Below are positions 1 through 7,612 of a stretch of DNA of 64,000 nucleotides, one piece after another (positions within the stretch are counted from its first letter, which is position 1; each line of letters begins with the position of its first letter). Origin of the DNA: Ignavibacteriota bacterium (GTDB taxonomy: Bacteria; Bacteroidota; Ignavibacteria; Ignavibacteriales; Ignavibacteriaceae); NCBI GenBank assembly GCA_013285405.1, contig CP053446.1, positions 3,147,001-3,211,000 on the forward strand, written 5' to 3'. The notes beneath the pieces are model-generated. The model saw nothing but the letters and a program-made list of their open reading frames with translations. It was not told where the DNA came from and searched no databases. The translations under genes were made by a program, and so were the position numbers.

Positions 1-444
1 ATTTAAGAATATAACTAATGAAATAGATATTGCGATAAAAAATACTATCGCAACTATAATTCCTATACTGAATAAAAAGTATATGCTCTTATTAAAAACC
101 AGTTTGATAACTATAATTAAAATTAATATCTGTCCTAGAATAAAAATTGACGATAAGGCAATTAATGAAACTCTTGCCCAATTTTTGTATTTTGTTAGGA
201 AAATTCCTCCAACCAGAAACAGCAAACCAAATAGTACCATCGCCAAACCAAATTTTAACATATAATTGAAGAACAAATAATATCCTGAATAATCTAGCCC
301 TGTCCGTGGATCAGTTAAGGGTGAATTCTGTTCAAAGAACCCACCTGAACTTAGCGCAAGGCTACCAAGTCCATTACTGAATATTGATAATCCTATAATT
401 ATTATCCCAACTGTTTTAATTGATTTAGGTTTTACTTCTTCCAT
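1..444 (-). CDS. Integron-cassette membrane protein, truncated at the window edge
   Basis: An open frame runs on the minus strand from an ATG at 444-442 to base 1 without a stop, giving 148 visible residues; the C-terminus lies outside the window. The protein starts MEEVKPKSIKTVG and has about four hydrophobic segments (roughly residues 11-30, 60-85, 92-115 and 122-148), so it is an integral inner-membrane protein. I do not recognise a family. Its ATG sits only 10 nt beyond the attC-like site at 455-679, in the same orientation as the other cassette genes, which makes it the next cassette of the array. What is inferred is cassette status; what is seen is the uninterrupted frame and the hydrophobic pattern. 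Confidence 0.75.
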   Translation of the reverse strand, partial: MEEVKPKSIKTVGIIIIGLSIFSNGLGSLALSSGGFFEQNSPLTDPRTGLDYSGYYLFFNYMLKFGLAMVLFGLLFLVGGIFLTKYKNWARVSLIALSSIFILGQILILIIVIKLVFNKSIYFLFSIGIIVAIVFFIAISISLVIFLN

Positions 445-454
445 AATGTTTTTT

Positions 455-679
455 GTATAACACCTTTGCGCCTAACCCGCCGCCAATAACAAGGAAGACA
501 AGTAAAGAACAAAAGCCAAATATTTAACAAACTGCGTTTAACTTGCATCAGTAAATGCAGTTTGTAAAAACGTTAATTAATTAAGAACACATAGAACAAA
601 ATGCCAAACAAAAACACAATTTCGAAAATCTCAAATCCGCCTAACTAAAATGGCGGTCGGGTTGAGGCGCTGGTTAGCC
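455..679 (-). repeat. attC-like integron recombination site, copy 1
   Basis: This is one of three ~225-bp near-identical palindromic intercassette repeats. Read on the minus strand it opens with GGCTAAC, which overlaps the TAA stop of the cassette gene at 674-1372, continues GCGCCTCAACCCGACCGCC, and closes with GGCGGCGGGTTAGGCGC and GTTATAC. The two ends pair except for an extra C and an extra A on one arm, like the extrahelical bases of folded attC sites. A second internal palindrome (AAACTGC...GCAGTTT) sits in the middle. The outer box GTTATAC is degenerate compared with GTTAGGC/T in copies 2 and 3. Confidence 0.75.
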
Positions 680-1372
680 AGTAACCTTTGGACGATAATA
701 CCAATAATCAGTTTTATATTTTATTTCTTTAAGATTACTTGAATAACATTCTCGATAATTTTTAGTAGTATCATTCACACATAACTTTTTGATATAGTTA
801 GCTAAGCTTTGGTTCATTTCTAAGATTACTGGATTTAGTTCTGTATTTTCTCCGATTCCAAATTCAATACGCTGGCAATAATTCCATCTTTTAACCTGTA
901 GTGAGTTAAACGTTATTTTACTTTCGTCATCTGGCCAACAATTATCTGGTTCACCTCTATCTGTAATTAATCCAGCTTTTAAGAAATTAATTTTTGAAAA
1001 AGATTCGTCTATGAGGAATAATAATTCATTTACCCTTTTGGATTCTTTTTTATTCAAAACGTGTTGAATGATTTTTATTATTGGCCATTTTCGAACACGA
1101 TTTGATTTATATTCAATTTCTCTATTCCATTCAGCATAACGGACTAATGGCTGAAGGAAATTTTTATGTCTATTTATAGTATTATCAACAAACACTGAAT
1201 ACGAAAAAGCATTTCTACGAATTCCCATTGGTTGATTGACCAAACTATAAATTGGGTCTAACCATCCAGAGTTTGCAAACCTCGCTGGCGAATTAATCCA
1301 TTCTGGACCTTCTAAAAGGATAGTTCCAATTTTTTGATTCCGTAGTTTACTTTGTCTTGAAGGTTTTATCAT
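674..1372 (-). CDS. Integron-cassette hypothetical protein, 232 aa
   Basis: No family is recognised. The protein is soluble-looking, with no signal peptide or membrane segment, basic at the N-terminus (MIKPSRQSKLRNQK) and rich in Trp, Tyr and Asn; it contains a short acidic stretch around residues 140-150 (GEPDNCWPDDE). It is flanked by attC-like sites: the ATG is 13 nt inside copy 2 (1386-1610) and its TAA stop lies within the terminal box of copy 1 (455-679). That gives a minimal one-gene cassette of roughly 0.9 kb, the classic integron-cassette geometry. It probably has no promoter of its own and would rely on upstream transcription. Function cannot be deduced from the sequence. Confidence 0.8.
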   Translation of the reverse strand: MIKPSRQSKLRNQKIGTILLEGPEWINSPARFANSGWLDPIYSLVNQPMGIRRNAFSYSVFVDNTINRHKNFLQPLVRYAEWNREIEYKSNRVRKWPIIKIIQHVLNKKESKRVNELLFLIDESFSKINFLKAGLITDRGEPDNCWPDDESKITFNSLQVKRWNYCQRIEFGIGENTELNPVILEMNQSLANYIKKLCVNDTTKNYRECYSSNLKEIKYKTDYWYYRPKVTG

Positions 1373-1385
1373 TATTTATTTTTCT

Positions 1386-1610
1386 GCCTAACGACGTTGC
1401 GCCTAACCCGCCGCCAATAACCGGGAAGCCAAGTAAAGCACAAATGCCAATGATTAAACAAACTGCACTTAACTTGCATCAGCAAGTACAGTTTGTAAGT
1501 TAATTAATTAGAACGAACACTTAGAACAACAAACTATAACTAAAACACAATTTCAAAAATTATAAATCCGCCAAACCAAAACAGCGGTCGGGTTGAGGCG
1601 CTGGTTAGGT
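1386..1610 (-). repeat. attC-like integron recombination site, copy 2
   Basis: Read on the minus strand it starts with ACCTAAC (RYYYAAC consensus) at 1610-1604 and ends with GTTAGGC (GTTRRRY consensus) at 1392-1386. The inner arms GCGCCTCAACCCGACCGC and GCGGCGGGTTAGGCGC are complementary apart from one bulged C and one bulged A. The interior shares long blocks with copies 1 and 3, including the AAACTGC/GCAGTTT-type internal palindrome. At 225 bp it is longer than most described attC sites (about 57-141 bp). Confidence 0.8.
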
Positions 1611-1622
1611 AGTGCAATATTT

Positions 1623-1910
1623 TTATTGTAAACTTTTAATTTTAGTAATAACAATAGTTCGACCCCATTGTTGAATTGTCATTTTATCAGTTATGTAACC
1701 TTCAAAAAGAATTCTAAGACTATCTTTCTGAAAATTGGGATTAAGGTTTTCAGGTAAAAAGTGTTCGTTTGAATCAGTTATTATTCCATAAAAACCACCT
1801 TCAAGAGAAAAATAGCTAATAGTTCCTTCACCAGATACAGTTTGTTGTTCGTCTTCACATCCAATAAAGAATAAAAGAAGGAATGCGATGAAATAAAATT
1901 TTGATTTCAT
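1623..1910 (-). CDS. Integron-cassette lipoprotein, 95 aa
   Basis: A small exported lipoprotein. I place the start at the ATG at 1910-1908, because an excellent ribosome-binding site (GGAGG) lies just before it; a farther ATG at 1922 would put that site inside the gene. The N-terminus MKSKFYFIAFLLLFFIGCED is a textbook lipoprotein signal with lipobox FIGC, and the following acidic residues are typical of outer-membrane lipoproteins. The remaining ~75 residues match no family I know. The gene occupies its own cassette: its ATG lies 27 nt from attC copy 3 and its stop 12 nt from copy 2. Location in the envelope is well supported; function is unknown. Confidence 0.8.
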   Translation of the reverse strand: MKSKFYFIAFLLLFFIGCEDEQQTVSGEGTISYFSLEGGFYGIITDSNEHFLPENLNPNFQKDSLRILFEGYITDKMTIQQWGRTIVITKIKSLQ

Positions 1911-1937
1911 ATTTACCTCCAATCAATAAATAAAACT

Positions 1938-2163
1938 ACCTAACGACGTTGCCGATAACCCGCCGCCCATAACAACCGGCTTAGTTAAAAAGACAAAACC
2001 AAAGATTTGGCAAACTGCACTTAACTTTCTTTGCAAGTGCAGTTTGCAGCAATGTTAATTAGCAGAACAACATTGAACAACAAACTTGTTACGGAACTAC
2101 CAAGCCAAAAATATTAAAACTGCCGAATGCGAAAAGGCGGTCGGGTTGATTGGCTGGTTAGCT
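1938..2163 (-). repeat. attC-like integron recombination site, copy 3 (compensatory stem changes)
   Basis: Read on the minus strand it starts with AGCTAAC and ends with GTTAGGT at 1944-1938. Compared with copies 1 and 2, the arm GCGCCT has changed to GCCAAT and the opposite arm AGGCGC to ATCGGC, so most of the stem still pairs although both strands changed. The bulged C and A are at the same places. This copy closes the block of four minus-strand genes between it and the integrase. Confidence 0.8.
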
Positions 2164-2185
2164 GCGTATAGTATATTAACTTCAT

Positions 2186-2332
2186 TTATTTTTTAAATTT
2201 TCTCAAATAAGAATAATATATTTTTGGACCAATTGGGCCTTGTTTATTTCTATCATAACTTCTTCGAGGTTGAAAAAACTGACACAGTGTTTCATTTTTA
2301 CTATCAAAATATAAAGCTCTTCTATGACGACT
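2186..2332 (-). other. In-frame continuation of the upstream lipoprotein gene after its stop codon
   Basis: Directly after the TAA at 2335-2333, the same frame stays open for 48 further codons to a TAA at 2188-2186. The residues look like real protein (for example ALYFDSKNETLCQFF and GPIGPKIYYSYLRKFKK) rather than AT-rich noise. The second stop lies 22 bp from attC copy 3, the distance expected for a cassette gene end, whereas the first stop leaves an unusually long gap. The simplest reading is a nonsense mutation in the gene at 2333-2668. Confidence 0.55.
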
Positions 2333-2668
2333 TTAGTTTAATTTTCGTGTATCAAAAAACCCCAACTCTGGCGCAATAATAATTAATACAGGTTCCGTAG
2401 GTTCCAAATCTCCATACGCATCCATGTATATTATTTCTGCTTTGATAATTGAATATTCACTTTTTACAGTATCTAAACTTCTCCAATTATTCTCATCCGG
2501 ATATATCATTGTACAAGTAAAATCGTCATCAAAATATAAGCGATAAGTTTCCTCATAATTGTAATCTTCATTGTTTAATTCCCAATCATAATCGACTAAG
2601 TAATCTTTTAATTCTTCTACTGTTTCTGGAGTACTGTTACAACTTTGAATAAGAGTGCATCCTAACAA
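2333..2668 (-). CDS. Degraded lipoprotein gene in the integron array, 111 aa to first stop
   Basis: The frame begins LGCTLIQSC, that is, at a lipobox (LLGC) whose signal peptide lies upstream of the nominal TTG start. In frame upstream the DNA encodes NELILSFTLLGC, a good lipoprotein h-region, but no ATG is in frame. An ATG at 2691-2689 overlaps the stop of the preceding gene as TAATG, the usual coupled arrangement, yet it reads into TAA after two codons; adding one base would join it to this frame. With the premature TAA at 2335-2333 there are two lesions, so the gene is probably decaying. The body is acidic (many D, E and Y). Function unknown; 111 aa is only the uninterrupted part. Confidence 0.6.
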   Translation of the reverse strand: MLGCTLIQSCNSTPETVEELKDYLVDYDWELNNEDYNYEETYRLYFDDDFTCTMIYPDENNWRSLDTVKSEYSIIKAEIIYMDAYGDLEPTEPVLIIIAPELGFFDTRKLN

Positions 2669-2690
2669 AGTAAATGATAAAATTAATTCA

Positions 2691-3116
2691 TTATTTTTTC
2701 TTATCCCAATAATTCAGATTATCACCCAAATTTTCTTTTCCAATTATCAGCCAATTAAGTCCATAAGTAGGTTGCATCCCTTCATAAGTGAAAATAAGAA
2801 TTGGATTACCTATTTTAAGGTTGTCTTTATAGTAGTCTTTATCGTATTCATCAAATTGATCAATGAACTGTTGATCAACACGTTTGATTTCAAATGTTCC
2901 TTTTCCATAAACCTTGTGGTGCGCTCTTTGCTGGTATACATTACCCAGACTTCCTGTTGTAGTACCTACTACCTCACTTTCAATGTCAAAGAATTCAAAC
3001 TCTCCATTCTTAACTATTAATTTTGCGTCAGCATATTGGTATTCACCATCATATTCTCTGTTAGCACCGCAACCAATCAATAGCGTTAGCGTTAAAAGTA
3101 GGGTTGACGTTTTCAT
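2691..3116 (-). CDS. Lipoprotein of unknown function, 141 aa
   Basis: The N-terminus MKTSTLLLTLTLLIGCGANR is a lipoprotein signal with lipobox LIGC, cleaved before Cys16. An AGGA ribosome-binding site precedes the ATG. The mature part is polar, rich in Asp, Tyr and Gly (EYDGEYQYADAKLIVKNGEF), suggesting a small beta-rich periplasmic or outer-membrane-anchored protein. No family recognised. It is third of four closely spaced minus-strand genes between the integrase and attC copy 3 (35 nt after the propeller gene, and overlapping the intended start of the next gene as TAATG), so the block is probably co-transcribed. Confidence 0.8.
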   Translation of the reverse strand: MKTSTLLLTLTLLIGCGANREYDGEYQYADAKLIVKNGEFEFFDIESEVVGTTTGSLGNVYQQRAHHKVYGKGTFEIKRVDQQFIDQFDEYDKDYYKDNLKIGNPILIFTYEGMQPTYGLNWLIIGKENLGDNLNYWDKKK

Positions 3117-3151
3117 TTGTTTTCCTTTTATTTCTTGAAGTTAAAAGTTAA

Positions 3152-4876
3152 TTAGAATTTAAAAGTTAAGAGAAGCATATACACACTGTTTCTTGGTTCA
3201 CCTCTTATATTCCCAGGTTTAAAAGATGAACTTTTTATCTCTTGTTTGATTATTTTTTCAAGTTTACCGCTATATACTGAAGGATTAGTACTCCTGGGTT
3301 CCACCTTAATGACCTCACCTTTTTTATCTATATAGACATAATAATATGCAGATTTATCAATTCTCCAACCTAAAGAAGTTGAACCATGTTTTTCCAATAT
3401 TCTTTTATATAAGTTTTCCAAACTATTTACCATAGTTGGATTTTTGAAGTTGCGAGGATTTGATTTAAGACCTAAATCGGATGTTCCTTGATACCATTCT
3501 TCATCTTCAGAGGAACCTTCATTGTACGGAGGGATTAATTTTATAACAAAAATATTAGCATTAGCTTTCTTTTCAATATTTATATTGCATTCCTGTATTG
3601 CAATATCTGAATTTCCAGCTAAAAAGATTTCTTCGTTCGGTCCAATTGTGAAATCATTAAAATATCCTTTACTGTTGCCATTACTTCGTAACCACTCAAG
3701 CTTATTAATTTTCAATTCTAGGTTATTAAAAAATTGAACCTCAGTAGTCGGGTCATATCTAAAAATAGTTCCGTTTGACAATAAATAAATTTTATTTTTA
3801 TAAATGTTAAATCTGTTAATTTGATCTGTTCTAGTTGACCATTCAAGTACCCCCTTAATATTAAATTTAGCTAAATAATAGCCACCACTAGTTTCTTTAA
3901 ACTTGTCGGTTGCTATTTCAACATTATTCCCAGGAAGACTGGTTACAGTTATATAAGCATTATTATCGTTATCTGTTTTCAAGCCAACTATTTGATTCTC
4001 AGATCTGCCGCCCGCCTTATTAACCCATTGAAATTCTCCATTAGTATTATAATCGGCAATGAAAACATCTGGATATTCATCACCTAGCCAAACACTTTCC
4101 ATATTTTTATTTTCAAACGTAATTTCCTTTGTAAAGATTCCTCCAACAAAAACGTTATCATCACTTCCCACTGAAATAAATTTTGCACAATCATAATTGC
4201 TTGCACCAGCCGTTTTTACCCATAATTGTTTTTTTAAATCTTTGGAATACTTAATCAGAAAAACATCCATACTTGGTAATTCATCACCAAAAGTGCTTAT
4301 TCTTTTGTAACTGCTGAATTTTTTATTTGAAAATGTTGCTTCACCTTGAAAACCCCCAGCTATATAAATGTTGTTACTATTATCAACAACGATTCCACTT
4401 GGAACTAGTACTTTTGATGTCATTAAATGTTTTTCCTTTTTTACAACTCCAAAATCTGCATGATTTATGATTTCCCCATCGTTGTTTATTTTGTATATAT
4501 GTCCAGCAGTTTGATTATCATCATCCGTTAGAGTTAATAAAAATAAATTTCCTACACTATCAATAGAAAAATCAAGCAAAGGTTCCAAATAATTTCCTTC
4601 AATATGCCATCTAAGGTTGCCTTTGGAGTTATATGATGCAACAACATATCCAGAACCTGAATCTAAAATGTTTGAATTTTGATCCAGTTTTACTGTGCCT
4701 GAATAAAACAATAATAAATACAAGTTTCCACTTTGATCAGCTTCAATCTTTTTTATTTCTAATTCTCGTTCAGCTAATATCTGCATCCACCAATCGCATG
4801 TCTGGGCTGAGAGTTGAATTGAAAACAAAAAGAAAAAATATATTACAAAAAGGATTTTTGAAGTAATTATTTTCAT
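3152..4876 (-). CDS. Exported SBBP-like beta-propeller protein with TonB-like C-terminal domain, 574 aa
   Basis: A Sec signal peptide (residues 1-24, ending QLSAQ) without a lipobox is followed by repeated units of the form D-x-x-N-x-Y-I/L around residues 45-450 (for example DNSNNIYIAGGFQGEATF and SDDNVFVGGIFTKEITF). These resemble the SBBP beta-propeller repeats of Bacteroidota-type surface proteins. The last ~75 residues (YVYIDKKGEVIKVEP ... SSFKPGNIRGEPRNS) match the pattern of the TonB C-terminal/energy-transducer fold, which also occurs in proteins unrelated to transport. The gene starts 6 nt after the nuclease gene, so both are likely co-transcribed. Function is unclear; propeller assignment is by repeat pattern only. 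Confidence 0.75.
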   Translation of the reverse strand: MKIITSKILFVIYFFFLFSIQLSAQTCDWWMQILAERELEIKKIEADQSGNLYLLLFYSGTVKLDQNSNILDSGSGYVVASYNSKGNLRWHIEGNYLEPLLDFSIDSVGNLFLLTLTDDDNQTAGHIYKINNDGEIINHADFGVVKKEKHLMTSKVLVPSGIVVDNSNNIYIAGGFQGEATFSNKKFSSYKRISTFGDELPSMDVFLIKYSKDLKKQLWVKTAGASNYDCAKFISVGSDDNVFVGGIFTKEITFENKNMESVWLGDEYPDVFIADYNTNGEFQWVNKAGGRSENQIVGLKTDNDNNAYITVTSLPGNNVEIATDKFKETSGGYYLAKFNIKGVLEWSTRTDQINRFNIYKNKIYLLSNGTIFRYDPTTEVQFFNNLELKINKLEWLRSNGNSKGYFNDFTIGPNEEIFLAGNSDIAIQECNINIEKKANANIFVIKLIPPYNEGSSEDEEWYQGTSDLGLKSNPRNFKNPTMVNSLENLYKRILEKHGSTSLGWRIDKSAYYYVYIDKKGEVIKVEPRSTNPSVYSGKLEKIIKQEIKSSSFKPGNIRGEPRNSVYMLLLTFKF

Positions 4877-4882
4877 ATAAAG

Positions 4883-6304
4883 TTATCCCTTTGTTTTTGA
4901 AGTTAGTAAGTCTCTATAGATTGTTGAGGTATCGTTAATGAAATCTATGTACATTTCAATGAGTTTATCTTCATTATCAAATAAATTTTTATTTTGTCCT
5001 CTCATTAATTCTTCATCACCAGTCTTGATTTTTCCATAAGGGTATAAAATCCTGATACCAAATTCAAATTGTTTAGCATATTTTTTCAGTTGGTTAAACT
5101 GATTTTTAATTTCAGTTATATTAGTTTGCTCTTGATTTAATTCAGAAAAATTAAGTTCAAATTTAAATGTCTCAAATGTTTTCCCCTTTTGTTGCCCTTT
5201 TTTCCAATCCATTAATTTGTAATTAACTAATTGTAAAAAATATCTTGAACGTTGAATCTTATCTAAAGTCAATACTTTTTTAAAAACATTATTGAATTCC
5301 TTGTTTTCTAATATTTTCTCCATCTGATTCTTTTTTGACGAGAGATTTCTAGTAGTTAAGGATATACCTGCTCCATCAAAATCAAAATAAATCGAATAAT
5401 GTGGATTGTATTGAGCCTTTCCTTTATCAGACCAACCATAAAAATCCCAAATATAATCAGCTAAAGGGCGTCCTGATCTATATAAGTAAGGATGAGTATC
5501 CTTGATTTTTTCATCGAGTCTGATAAGTAGTATTTTGAATTGTTGCCTAGCATCTATTCGGTTATAACCTTTTCCACTAGTTATAAATGATAAATCAAGA
5601 TTTTGTCCAGTTTTCATTAAAACCTCTTTAAAATCCTTAATAAAATATTTTCTCATTGGATTATCATTATGGATAGTATCAACAAAATTATTTTCATTCA
5701 TTGAATCTATAATCTGTTTCCAACTTTTAGTAACTAACCAAAAATTTTCATTAATATTATCTTTAGTTATGTTAAAGTGTTTCTCTATATGTCGCTTTAG
5801 CTGATTGGTATCAACTTTATTATGTTTTATTTTCGATTCAATCATAATTGCCCAATCATCAAGAATTAGCCAGCCGTCGGGTCTGCTGCCTTTAGATTTA
5901 TTCTCTGCTACTGATTTTATTAAATCTTTTTTTGTAATCTCAGGCTTAATGTTTGAAATAACTAGTAAAATTTTTTTTGTTTTTTTATCTTTTATTTTCT
6001 CAGAAAGTTGTTTGTCAATATTTTGTAAATCAAAGTAAATATTCTTTGATTTATCTATCCGTATAGAATTTTCTTTAAAAAGTAGGTTAAAATATTTAAT
6101 AATATTGTTTTGAAATGATTTTAGAGTGATTAAAAATGCGCGAGTTAAATTATCCTCCAAAACTTCGAATTGTTTTTTATCCTTTAATGTTAATTCATCA
6201 AGCGAATCTTCTGAATTATTTTTTCTTTTGCCACCGATAGAGTAAGAATAAAATAAGTTGAAGTGAGGATCCTTAAAATCAATATGACTTCTATTATTTC
6301 TCAT
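4883..6304 (-). CDS. Putative PD-(D/E)xK nuclease, candidate defence protein, 473 aa
   Basis: A large soluble, Lys/Asn-rich protein. Residues 141-158 read RPDGWLILDDWAIMIESK: a PD (Asp143) followed after 13 residues by E-x-K (Glu156, Lys158), the catalytic pattern of the PD-(D/E)xK nuclease superfamily. The segment LEDNLTRAFLITLK (49-62) resembles an N-terminal helix seen in some restriction-like nucleases. The C-terminal half (roughly 250-473) matches nothing I know and could be a sensor or DNA-binding region. It is the gene nearest the integrase, the position of the newest insertion in an integron, and cassettes often carry phage-defence genes. The nuclease call rests on the motif only; the defence role is inference. 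Confidence 0.55.
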   Translation of the reverse strand: MRNNRSHIDFKDPHFNLFYSYSIGGKRKNNSEDSLDELTLKDKKQFEVLEDNLTRAFLITLKSFQNNIIKYFNLLFKENSIRIDKSKNIYFDLQNIDKQLSEKIKDKKTKKILLVISNIKPEITKKDLIKSVAENKSKGSRPDGWLILDDWAIMIESKIKHNKVDTNQLKRHIEKHFNITKDNINENFWLVTKSWKQIIDSMNENNFVDTIHNDNPMRKYFIKDFKEVLMKTGQNLDLSFITSGKGYNRIDARQQFKILLIRLDEKIKDTHPYLYRSGRPLADYIWDFYGWSDKGKAQYNPHYSIYFDFDGAGISLTTRNLSSKKNQMEKILENKEFNNVFKKVLTLDKIQRSRYFLQLVNYKLMDWKKGQQKGKTFETFKFELNFSELNQEQTNITEIKNQFNQLKKYAKQFEFGIRILYPYGKIKTGDEELMRGQNKNLFDNEDKLIEMYIDFINDTSTIYRDLLTSKTKG

Positions 6305-6363
6305 TTTGAATTTTATATTTTTCCCTTGAAATCAGTAGAAAAAATATTAGAATTACATTAAGC

Positions 6364-6405
6364 AGCTAACTATTACTTATACCGAATTGGTGGTCCTCAA
6401 TCCGG
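6364..6405 (-). other. Candidate attI / first recombination junction
   Basis: Between the integrase stop (6553) and the first array gene (start 6304) there is a GTTAGCT box on the minus strand (6370-6364), matching the terminal box of attC copy 3. Just on its integrase side is an imperfect palindrome CCGAATTG...CAATCCGG (6382-6405). This is where attI is expected when the integrase points toward the array. Only one boundary is visible, and attI sites have poor consensus, so the call is tentative. Confidence 0.4.
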
Positions 6406-6552
6406 TTGTTATTTAAGAATTATTTTCTAATCTACCGACCACATTATTTATTATTTTTTTCTTCTAACTTATTTTAATGCTTATACTTAAAAATGCAATT
6501 ACCGGGTTCTTTCAGGAATATATTCCCGAAAGTTTTTCTCATCTATCAACTT

Positions 6553-7506
6553 TTAATCCAATGGGCTTCTAACTCCAATGCCTCTATTCAACACGTGAGT
6601 ATATATCATCGTTGTCTTCACTGAATTATGCCCCAGCAATTCCTGTACAGTTCTGATATCATAACCGTTTTGCAGAAGATGTGTAGCAAAGCTGTGTCTT
6701 AAAGTATGTGGTGAAGCTTGCTTTGCAACTCCTGATTTCCGAACGGCTGCTTTAAAATCTTTTTGAAATGTACTTGGATGCAAATGTACTCTGAAATATT
6801 TTCTTAACTCCGAATTATAAACAGGACTTTTTGCCGGGAATATATATTGCCAGGCAAGCTCTTTACCAGCATTCGGATATTTTTTTGCAAGTGCATACGG
6901 TAATGGAGCTTCTATTTTTTGCCCAGCCAAATCTTTCTTGAATAGATTTTTGACTTTGTTTAAATGAGTTCTAAAGTCGGTAACAAGCTTGTCTGGCAGT
7001 ACAGTAATTCTGTCTTTCTCACCTTTGCCATCCCTAACAGAAATTGTCATCAAATCAAGATCGATGTCTTTTACTCTTAAACTTAAACATTCACCTAATC
7101 TTAAACCTGCACCATAGAGCAGTTTGGAAATCATCAGTGCGATACCTTCCAAATTTTCGAATATTTTTTTAACCTCCTCTTTTGAAAGCACAACAGGTAA
7201 GTGTTTCTTTCGGTGTGTAAACTTAATTTCTTCAATCCAGCCTACATTTTTATTTAAAATATTTTTATAAAGAAAAAGTATTCCCTGCAGGGCTTGGTTC
7301 TGAGTCGCACTCGAGACGTGATGATCTGTGGCCAGGTTATTAATAAACGATTTTATCTCCTCAGCACCCATTTCATTTGGATGACGTTTATTATGGAAAA
7401 ACACAAACCGCTTGATCCAGTTTGTATAAGCTTTTTCCGTTTTTATGCTGTAATGCTTTGAACGAAGTTCAGTTCTAACTTTATCCAGAAGTTTTAGCGC
7501 AGGCAT
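6553..7506 (-). CDS. intI: Integron integrase (tyrosine recombinase IntI), 317 aa
   Basis: Catalyses attI x attC recombination, inserting and excising gene cassettes. Residues 1-90 form the SAM-like core-binding domain. The catalytic set is visible: Arg136 (GAGLRLGE), a Lys near 161-164, His267 and Arg270 (SPHTLRHSF), His293 (LLGH) and the nucleophile Tyr302. The insertion between residues about 205 and 250 ([11 protein letters not shown] ... [11 protein letters not shown]) is the extra patch found in integron integrases and not in XerC/D, and the C-terminus [11 protein letters not shown] is typical of IntI. Length is normal and nothing is broken. Unusually, it is transcribed toward and in the same direction as the cassettes, as reported for Treponema denticola-type inverted integrons. 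Confidence 0.93.
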   Translation of the reverse strand: MPALKLLDKVRTELRSKHYSIKTEKAYTNWIKRFVFFHNKRHPNEMGAEEIKSFINNLATDHHVSSATQNQALQGILFLYKNILNKNVGWIEEIKFTHRKKHLPVVLSKEEVKKIFENLEGIALMISKLLYGAGLRLGECLSLRVKDIDLDLMTISVRDGKGEKDRITVLPDKLVTDFRTHLNKVKNLFKKDLAGQKIEAPLPYALAKKYPNAGKELAWQYIFPAKSPVYNSELRKYFRVHLHPSTFQKDFKAAVRKSGVAKQASPHTLRHSFATHLLQNGYDIRTVQELLGHNSVKTTMIYTHVLNRGIGVRSPLD

Positions 7507-7612
7507 TTAATCCCCGAATAAGTAATTACTTGATTCAAACTTAATATTTACAGTTTGAAAAATCAATCGGTTTAATTGCTCTATACTGGTTATTTTAAGT
7601 CCATTCTTTCAA

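Noticed and set aside
83..265. Small plus-strand open frame
   Set aside because: It lies antisense to the truncated membrane-protein gene at 1-444, which has a coherent hydrophobic pattern and starts next to an attC-like site.
2655..3138. Plus-strand open frames opposite the lipoprotein gene
   Set aside because: They are shadows of the minus-strand gene at 2691-3116, which has a lipobox, a ribosome-binding site and consistent context.
6553..7506. XerC/XerD or phage integrase
   Set aside because: The integron-specific insertion before HLHPSTF, the GVRSPLD tail and the adjacent attC-like array favour IntI.
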